The notes beneath the pieces are model-generated. The model was not told the DNA's origin, searched no databases, and was given only the letters and a program-made list of their open reading frames with translations. From an uncultured Armatimonadota bacterium (GTDB lineage: Bacteria > Armatimonadota > Fimbriimonadia > Fimbriimonadales > Fimbriimonadaceae), in contig CAIYLG010000015.1 of assembly GCA_903927025.1 (NCBI GenBank), forward strand, positions 62,001-126,000: 64,000 nucleotides of DNA, in the 5' to 3' direction. This document shows, in pieces, positions 58,329 through 64,000 of the stretch (position 1 is the stretch's first letter; each line of letters starts with the position of its first letter). Position numbers and translations under genes: made by a program.

Positions 58329-59498
58329 CTACAGCGACCCAGACAGGGCCATTTGATAGAGGCCGAGGAGATCAGCCTTCCCGACCGGAACCGGGTTGGT
58401 CTCCGCGGGCGGATCGACGGCGGCCATCTCAGACATCTCCTCGAAACGCTCGTCTCCAATCCCAAGATCGGTGAGAGTATGCGGTATGTCGAGCTGTTGC
58501 CGAAGCTCGAGGATCCACTCTAGGAAAGCCTCAAACCGAGTGTCAGCGAAGCCCATATAGGCGGCAAGACGTGTGATCTTGGGTTCGATCGCGGGTCGGT
58601 TGAATTGAAGCACGTAGGGCAGGAACACCGCATTGGTGAGTCCGTGATGCGTGCCGTAGATCGCTCCAATCGGATGGCTGAGCGCATGAACGGCGCCGAG
58701 GCCCTTCTGGAACGCAGTGGCACCCATCGTGGCAGCCGCCAACATCTGTGCCCGAGCGACCAGGTCCGAGCCATCGCGATAGGCGCGCCCAAGATACTGG
58801 TGGCAAAGCCGCGTACCTTCCACTGCAATGCCTTCTCCCATCGGGTGGCACGTGGGAGCGCAGTACGCTTCCAGGTTGTGGGCGAGCGCATCGAAGCCCG
58901 TACCAGCCGTCATCTTCGGAGACATTCCCACCGTCAGCTCCGGATCCAAAATCGCCGTTATCGGCAGCATTTTAGGGTGAAAGATAATTTTTTTGGTATG
59001 AGTCGCTTCATCCGTGATGACCGAGCATCGCCCAACTTCGGACCCGGTCCCCGCCGTGGTAGGCACCGCGACTACCGGAGCGATCCCCTCAACCATTGCG
59101 CGCTTGAAGTTGTCGCCAATATCCTCAAATTCCCAAATCGGGCGGGACTGGGGCAACATCAGGGCAATCGCTTTCGCCACATCCAAAGGGCTCCCTCCAC
59201 CTAGAGCAATCACCCCATCGTGTCCGCCGTTTCGATAGACTTCTAGGCCGGCATCGACATTTGCCGAAACTGGATTCGCTTGGACCCCCGAGAAGACTCC
59301 TGTGGGCAATCCCGCGGATTCGTTGCGCGAGAGGATGTTGGCAACCATGTTCAGCCCGGCAAGGCCAGGATCCGTGACCATGAGCGGTCGGCTGATCCCA
59401 GCTGATTTACAGACCTCTGCCAATTCAACGATGCGTCCTCTGCCGAATCGGATGGGAGTTGGATAGTTCCAGTTGCCTCTAAGCTGTTCGATGTTCAT
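58329..59498 (-). CDS. iron-containing alcohol dehydrogenase
   Basis: This 389-residue group III dehydrogenase has the nucleotide-binding GGGSPLDVAKAIAL (about residue 99) and the GTGSEVGRCSVIT block. Metal ligands are in TGFDALAHNLEAY and HALSHPIGAIYGTHHGLTNAV. It oxidises an alcohol or reduces an aldehyde with NAD(P). Its ATG overlaps the stop of the aldehyde dehydrogenase gene by four bases. In this context it likely handles an aldehyde/alcohol formed during amine catabolism. Confidence 0.95.
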   Translation of the reverse strand: MNIEQLRGNWNYPTPIRFGRGRIVELAEVCKSAGISRPLMVTDPGLAGLNMVANILSRNESAGLPTGVFSGVQANPVSANVDAGLEVYRNGGHDGVIALGGGSPLDVAKAIALMLPQSRPIWEFEDIGDNFKRAMVEGIAPVVAVPTTAGTGSEVGRCSVITDEATHTKKIIFHPKMLPITAILDPELTVGMSPKMTAGTGFDALAHNLEAYCAPTCHPMGEGIAVEGTRLCHQYLGRAYRDGSDLVARAQMLAAATMGATAFQKGLGAVHALSHPIGAIYGTHHGLTNAVFLPYVLQFNRPAIEPKITRLAAYMGFADTRFEAFLEWILELRQQLDIPHTLTDLGIGDERFEEMSEMAAVDPPAETNPVPVGKADLLGLYQMALSGSL

Positions 59499-60886
59499 GG
59501 ATGGGTTCGAAAGTGAAAGGATTTCGGTCGAGTGAGCTGATCAAAGCCAAACTCCGACAGGGTGCAGCCGTGGCCGGAGTTCTTCACGCCGGTCCAAGCC
59601 AAGAGCGGGTCGAGATAGTCACAGCGATTCATGAACCAAGTTCCGACTTCCGCACGGTCGCCAAGGCGCTGGGCGGCGGCAAGGTCGGAGGTCCAAACTG
59701 AGGCCGTCAATCCAAATTCACTATCGTTGATTAGGGCGAGAGCCTCTTCATCCGACGGAACCCGCATAATGCCGGCAACAGGGCCAAAAGTCTCATCCCG
59801 CATCAAGCTCATTGAGTGATCCACGTCAACAAGCAGCTGCGGCGCAACGTAAAGCGAACCTGGCGCAGACGTGGGAAAGAGAGTTTCATCCACGAGCGGC
59901 CTGGCGCCAGCGGCAATCGCTTCCGCCACCTGAGATCGAATGAATGCGGCAGATCGCGCGCTTACGACCGGGCCAAGCGTGGTAGCGGGGTCGCGAGGAT
60001 CGCCAAGCACGTATCGGCTGGCAAGGCTCGCGGCCTCTGCTACAAATTCATCATAGACATCGGTGTGCACGTAAACACGCTCGACCGCACAGCAGGACTG
60101 CCCAGAGTTGAAACAGATCCCGTCGACAATGTTTTCGACTGCAAATGCTACATCGGCGTCGGCGCGCACATAGGCCGCATCCTTTCCACCAAGCTCAAGC
60201 CCCAAGCCAATAAACCGGCCTGCGGCGGCCTGCTCCACCTTTCTCCCCACCCCAACCGAGCCAGTAAAGGAAACAAAGTCTATGGCAGGATTTCGAACCA
60301 ATGCTTCCGCAGAGTTATCGCTAAGGTGGAGGAACTGGAAGATACCTTCAGGCAAGCCGGCGTCAACCAAGACCTCGTGAATTCTCTCCGCACAAAGCGG
60401 CGTTTGCGGCGAGTGTTTAAGAATCACCGAATTCCCCGCCACGAGAGCTGGAATGACCGTATTCACAGCCGTGAGATAAGGATAATTCCACGGCACGATT
60501 GCAAAAACAACACCTACCGGCTCGCGTCGAATGGATCGAATAAAGCCCGTCTTAGGCGGAAGCACCACGTCGGCAAGCTGAGTTTCAGCGAGGTCGCACA
60601 TGGTTGCAGCGCGATCGACAAGGCCATCAATTTCACCGGCCGCGTATCGACTCGGACGCCCCATTTGAAGGGTGATCTCTTGCCCGAGTTCTTCTCGCTG
60701 CACCTTCATGATCTCGGCAAAGCGACGACATACTGCAATTCGCTGGCCGAGGGATTCGTGCTTCCATAGCGCCTGGGCTCCCTCGGCCCGCACAAGTGCA
60801 CTCGCAATCTCTTGATCGGATGCTAAAGACCGCTCGGCCACCAGGTGGCCATCAATTGGGGAAAGGGTTCGCTGAACGTTTGGCAC
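59495..60886 (-). CDS. NAD(P)-dependent aldehyde dehydrogenase
   Basis: The catalytic Cys lies in GICFNSGQSCCAVERVYV and the general-base Glu in LGLELGGKDAAYV. VPWNYPYLTAVNTVIPALVAGN and SFTGSVGVGRKVEQAA (cofactor binding) are standard. I start at the GTG at 60886 (463 residues), with AGGGG five bases before it; a TTG at 60928 would overlap the previous gene by 34 bases and a GTG at 60892 is also possible. It oxidises an aldehyde to the acid, as PuuC does in putrescine breakdown. Confidence 0.94.
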   Translation of the reverse strand: MPNVQRTLSPIDGHLVAERSLASDQEIASALVRAEGAQALWKHESLGQRIAVCRRFAEIMKVQREELGQEITLQMGRPSRYAAGEIDGLVDRAATMCDLAETQLADVVLPPKTGFIRSIRREPVGVVFAIVPWNYPYLTAVNTVIPALVAGNSVILKHSPQTPLCAERIHEVLVDAGLPEGIFQFLHLSDNSAEALVRNPAIDFVSFTGSVGVGRKVEQAAAGRFIGLGLELGGKDAAYVRADADVAFAVENIVDGICFNSGQSCCAVERVYVHTDVYDEFVAEAASLASRYVLGDPRDPATTLGPVVSARSAAFIRSQVAEAIAAGARPLVDETLFPTSAPGSLYVAPQLLVDVDHSMSLMRDETFGPVAGIMRVPSDEEALALINDSEFGLTASVWTSDLAAAQRLGDRAEVGTWFMNRCDYLDPLLAWTGVKNSGHGCTLSEFGFDQLTRPKSFHFRTHP

Positions 60887-60894
60887 TTGCACCC

Positions 60895-62262
60895 CTATAT
60901 GATCTCGAAGTAGCGAGACAGTTCCCAATCAGTCACGTGCTTTCGGAATGCCCGCTCTTCCCATTCTCGGGAGGCGGCGTAGTGATCCACAAACACATTT
61001 CCAAACAGGTCGCGTGCAGCCTCAGAAGCCTTCAGCCGCTGCGCGGCATCCCACAGGGTTGCCGGCATCTGGCTCTCCACCGGTTGTTGCTGTGCATAGG
61101 CGTTTCCAGTGACAGCGGGAGGCGGCTCGATTTGATGCTCGATTCCATACAGTCCGGATCCGACCGCCGCCGCGAGCGCCAGATACGGATTTGCATCAGA
61201 AGCGGCAACGCGGTATTCCACGCGCTGTGACTTTGGCGACCCAGGAATGGCTCGAATCGCGCAGGTTCTATTCTCAATCCCCCAAGTCGCGCTTGTGGGC
61301 GCCCAAAGCCCAGGAACCAAGCGGGAATAAGAGTTGACAGTGCTGCCGACCATGGCGAGTAGTTCGGGCATGAGCTTTTGCTGCCCCCCAATAAACTGAA
61401 CCATCTCCCGACTCATGCCGCGCTCAGCGTCGGCATCGTAAAAGGCTGGCGTCCCATCTTCCCTTTGGAAGGAGATGTGGATGTGTCCGCTTTGCCCCGC
61501 CTGCTTTTCAGACCACTTGGCCATGAAGGTCGTCATCAGGCCACTGCGCTGAGCAAGGACCTTGGTGAAAGTCTTAAACAGAGCCGCTTTATCTGCCGCA
61601 TTCAGCGCAGCGTCCACCCCAATGCATCCCTCAAGAACGCCAGGACCAGTCTCGGTATGAAGACCTTCCAGCGGGAAATCCATAGCGTGACACATCCCCA
61701 ACAGAGCGTGATAAAACTCAGACCCAACCGAATTCCGCAGGACGGAATAGCCGAAGGAACCCTCCGAGAAGGGCTTCATGTTTCTGTAGCCCTTCTCGCG
61801 AACAGAGTGAGGCGTCTCCTCAAACGTGAAGAACTCGTACTCAAAGGCCGCAGAGACCTTGTAGCCGGAATTCGCTGCGCGATCTAGAACCGATTTCAGG
61901 ACCGAGCGCGGGCAGATCGCGGTAGCCCCCTCCACAAACTCACAGACGAAAAGCAGCGTCTGCGGCTCAAACGGAATCTCACGGCAGGATTCCGGAATGA
62001 TGCGAACCTTTGCATCTGGAAAGCCGGTGTGCCAGCCGGTATAGGTGACATTGTCATAAGGCTGATCGTCAACATCCCACCCGAGGATCACGTCACAGAA
62101 GCCTAGACCGGTCTCTAAGCCTGAGAGAAACTTGTCTCGAGAAACATACTTCCCTCGCATCACTCCATCGAGGTCAAAAACGCCGATCTTGATGTAGGCA
62201 AGATCCCTCTCCAGCACGATGCTCTTCGCCTCTTCGGCGGTCCGAACGTCCCTTGGGCTCAT
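60895..62262 (-). CDS. glutamine synthetase-like amine ligase
   Basis: This 455-residue protein has the glutamine synthetase fold: FDLDGVMRGKYVSRDKF at the N-terminus, SAAFEYEFFTFE (metal Glu), GHIHISF, GLWAPTSATWGIENRTCAIR (ATP/substrate) and RVEYRVAASDANPYLALAAA. It lacks the adenylylation Tyr region of canonical GlnA and resembles the gamma-glutamyl-polyamine/ethanolamine/isopropylamide synthetases. With the ALDH and permease next to it, ligation of glutamate to an amine (PuuA-like) is the most likely reaction. Confidence 0.9.
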   Translation of the reverse strand: MSPRDVRTAEEAKSIVLERDLAYIKIGVFDLDGVMRGKYVSRDKFLSGLETGLGFCDVILGWDVDDQPYDNVTYTGWHTGFPDAKVRIIPESCREIPFEPQTLLFVCEFVEGATAICPRSVLKSVLDRAANSGYKVSAAFEYEFFTFEETPHSVREKGYRNMKPFSEGSFGYSVLRNSVGSEFYHALLGMCHAMDFPLEGLHTETGPGVLEGCIGVDAALNAADKAALFKTFTKVLAQRSGLMTTFMAKWSEKQAGQSGHIHISFQREDGTPAFYDADAERGMSREMVQFIGGQQKLMPELLAMVGSTVNSYSRLVPGLWAPTSATWGIENRTCAIRAIPGSPKSQRVEYRVAASDANPYLALAAAVGSGLYGIEHQIEPPPAVTGNAYAQQQPVESQMPATLWDAAQRLKASEAARDLFGNVFVDHYAASREWEERAFRKHVTDWELSRYFEII

Positions 62263-62386
62263 GAGGTTCCTATTATGTGCGCTGATGCAGAAACTGGCTC
62301 GTTGCTATTGTTAAGGAACGCGCAGGACCCCTTAATTCAGGTGGAAAGCTTGGGTTAGAATAGGAGCCCCGCTTAACCTTGCCCCT

Positions 62387-63961
62387 ATGAAGCAATCTCC
62401 TCCAAACCTCAGCAGCCACAACCTTGAGGTGGAAGAAGCCGACCGCCAAATCCTTCATCAGATGGGCTATGCGCAGGAACTCCTGCGGGGAATGCGCACC
62501 TTTCAGAATTTCGCCATCTCCTTCAGTATCATCTGCATCCTTGCTGGTGGCGTCAATTCCTTTAGCCAAGGTCTCTCAAGCGTAGGTGGAGCATCCATCG
62601 GCCTCGGTTGGCCCCTGGCGACCATCATCGCACTGCTCTTTGCGTTGGCGATGGGGCAGATCGGTTCTGCCTTTCCCACCGCGGGCGGATTGTATCACTG
62701 GGGTTCGATTCTGGGCGGGCGTGGGTTGGGCTGGTTTACAGCGTGGACAAACCTGTTTGGTCTCATCACCGTGCTATCCGCCGTCAATGTCAGCGCCTAT
62801 CAGTTCTTTGTAAGTTCCCTTGGCCCGAACCTGGGACTGGATATGAAGCTGCTTTCCCCGGCAGTGCCGACGCTTGCCAGCATCGGCATCCAAACGGTGG
62901 CGGTAATTCTGATCACCTGTTCGCAGGCGGCGGCCAACCACCTTGGCATCCGGTTGACTTCTAAGCTGACAGACATCTCGGGTGTTCTGATCTTTTTAAC
63001 CGCGATTGGGCTTACCATTGCGCTCTTCGCTTTCGCCCACAGCCACGACTTTGGACGGCTCGTGAGCTTTGAGAATTTCAGCGGCAAGGCAGGCGGAGAT
63101 GTTTTCCCGCAGACGTCCAACCTCTCGTATCTGTTTCTGCTCGGCCTGTTGCTTCCTGCTTTCACGATTACTGGATTTGACGCTTCTGCGCATACCGCGG
63201 AAGAAACAATTGATGCACCCCGGGCGATACCCAAAGGGATGATCCATTCCGTGCTGTGGTCTGGAGTGGTCGGCTGGCTGTTTCTGTGTGCCCTTATCCT
63301 CGCGGCGCCCACCCTTAAGGAAGCCGCTTCGCAAGGGTCCAACAGCTTCTCCTGGATCCTTGAGAAGACTCTTCCGGGCTGGCTCAAACTGACATTCTCT
63401 GCCGCCATATTCCTCTGCCAGTACCTGTGCGGCCTTGCCACCGTGACCTCACTGAGTCGAATGGTTTTTGCCTTTGCTAGGGATGGCGGTTTGCCTTGGA
63501 GTAATCGCCTTAAGCATGTCAGCCACCGATTCCGAACGCCAGGTGTAGCGATCTGGGTCGCGTCTCTCGTGTCAATCCTGTTTACGATCTACACGCCGGT
63601 CTACACCATCCTCGCTGCCGTCTGTGCGATGTTCGTGTATCTCTCCTACGTGCTGCCGGTCGCAGCGGGCCTGTTCGCTTATCGAAAGAGCTGGACAAGG
63701 ATGGGTCCGTTTGACCTTGGAGGCTGGTACCGACCGATTGCGGTGATCTGCATCCTCGGTTGCGCACTGTTTATCTACATCGGCATCCAGCCGCCCAATG
63801 ACAAGAGTCTTCAGATCCTCATTGGATGCGGAGTCCTTACCCTCATCGCCTGGTTTGGCTTTGAGAAGAAGCGATTCCAAGGCCCTCCAATCGGGAAGCG
63901 GATTCAGGAAATCCAGAAAGATATCAGCCGGGCTGAACAAGAAATGACAGAGCCGGAATAG
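62387..63961 (+). CDS. APC superfamily amino acid/amine permease
   Basis: This 524-residue transporter has 12 hydrophobic helices. GMRTFQNFAISFSIICILAGGVNSF is the classic first helix and FPTAGGLYHWGSILGGRGLGW the helix-3 signature. FTITGFDASAHTAEETIDAPRAIPKGM is the family block around the helix 6-7 loop. This set resembles GABA/amine permeases. It is divergent from the glutamine-synthetase-like gene by 124 bases, so it probably imports the amine degraded by that operon. Confidence 0.94.
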   Translation: MKQSPPNLSSHNLEVEEADRQILHQMGYAQELLRGMRTFQNFAISFSIICILAGGVNSFSQGLSSVGGASIGLGWPLATIIALLFALAMGQIGSAFPTAGGLYHWGSILGGRGLGWFTAWTNLFGLITVLSAVNVSAYQFFVSSLGPNLGLDMKLLSPAVPTLASIGIQTVAVILITCSQAAANHLGIRLTSKLTDISGVLIFLTAIGLTIALFAFAHSHDFGRLVSFENFSGKAGGDVFPQTSNLSYLFLLGLLLPAFTITGFDASAHTAEETIDAPRAIPKGMIHSVLWSGVVGWLFLCALILAAPTLKEAASQGSNSFSWILEKTLPGWLKLTFSAAIFLCQYLCGLATVTSLSRMVFAFARDGGLPWSNRLKHVSHRFRTPGVAIWVASLVSILFTIYTPVYTILAAVCAMFVYLSYVLPVAAGLFAYRKSWTRMGPFDLGGWYRPIAVICILGCALFIYIGIQPPNDKSLQILIGCGVLTLIAWFGFEKKRFQGPPIGKRIQEIQKDISRAEQEMTEPE

Positions 63962-63988
63962 CCTCAGAAACGGGGATAATCATCTCTC

Positions 63989-64000
63989 ATGCCCGAGTTG
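63989..64000 (+). CDS. start of a further gene (partial, cut by window end)
   Basis: ATG CCC GAG TTG begins 27 bases after the permease stop. The first four residues (MPEL) fit the start of formamidopyrimidine-DNA glycosylase (MutM), whose Pro2 is the catalytic residue. Four residues are far too few to establish this. Confidence 0.2.

Noticed and set aside
59816-60769. Long plus-strand open frame (317 codons) opposite the aldehyde dehydrogenase gene
   Set aside because: Its product is basic, Arg/Asn/His-rich and of no recognisable fold, while the opposite strand encodes a full aldehyde dehydrogenase. It is an antisense shadow.
63989-64000. Firm assignment of mutM at the window end
   Set aside because: Only four codons are visible; MPEL fits but cannot be more than a hint.

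Overview
The window is a 64 kb piece of a bacterial chromosome of moderate GC content. Three gene families suggest its origin: a type II secretion-like prepilin of the H-X9-DG type (43347-44231), a paired DUF1501 / cytochrome-c-DUF1549-DUF1553 operon (47109-51558), and many secreted beta-propeller or glycosidase proteins. Together they point to Armatimonadota (Fimbriimonas-like), with Planctomycetota or Verrucomicrobiota as alternatives. This assignment is inferred from gene content only. I see no rRNA, CRISPR array or intact insertion sequence.

Layout. 1-6.1 kb: tail of an ABC-F ATPase, a secreted protein, an aldo/keto reductase, TerC, the hisC-aroF operon, and nuoA-nuoC without nuoB. 6.2-15.7 kb: galT, a half-size TSUP permease, and an RND efflux operon (permease, adaptor, TolC) flanked by two paralogous Rrf2-type regulators, then tRNA-Thr. 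15.8-21.5 kb: pantothenate genes with a peroxiredoxin, a CBS protein, a phosphoesterase and a MacB-like permease. 21.6-27.0 kb: a three-gene cassette encoding a sigma-factor-like protein, an anti-sigma-like protein and a 1040-residue CHAT protease-STAND ATPase-TPR protein. 27.0-31.2 kb: a convergent unknown gene, then nuoD-nuoE-nuoF. 31.2-41 kb: glycan enzymes, a PadR/HAAS pair with a clear operator, tRNA-Ser, a DprA-like protein, a nucleoside phosphorylase, a fatty acid hydroxylase, tRNA-Asn and a thioredoxin-like protein. 41-54.5 kb: a TPR-sulfotransferase, prepilin and lipoprotein, an SGNH hydrolase, a YVTN propeller, the DUF1501/PSCyt operon and a WD40 protein. 54.6-58.3 kb: a VapBC toxin-antitoxin pair, small membrane proteins, and the decayed remains of a thioesterase and an SNF2 helicase. 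58.3-64 kb: an amine-catabolism-like cluster (Fe-alcohol dehydrogenase, aldehyde dehydrogenase, glutamine-synthetase-like ligase and a divergent APC permease).

The most interesting unit is the sigma / anti-sigma-like / CHAT-STAND cassette. Its arrangement suggests that a ligand-sensing ATPase triggers a caspase-like protease, which could cut the middle protein and release a sigma factor. This resembles the logic of the type III-E CRISPR TPR-CHAT/Csx30/sigma system, but here no CRISPR is present. The architecture is read from the sequence; the mechanism is inference.
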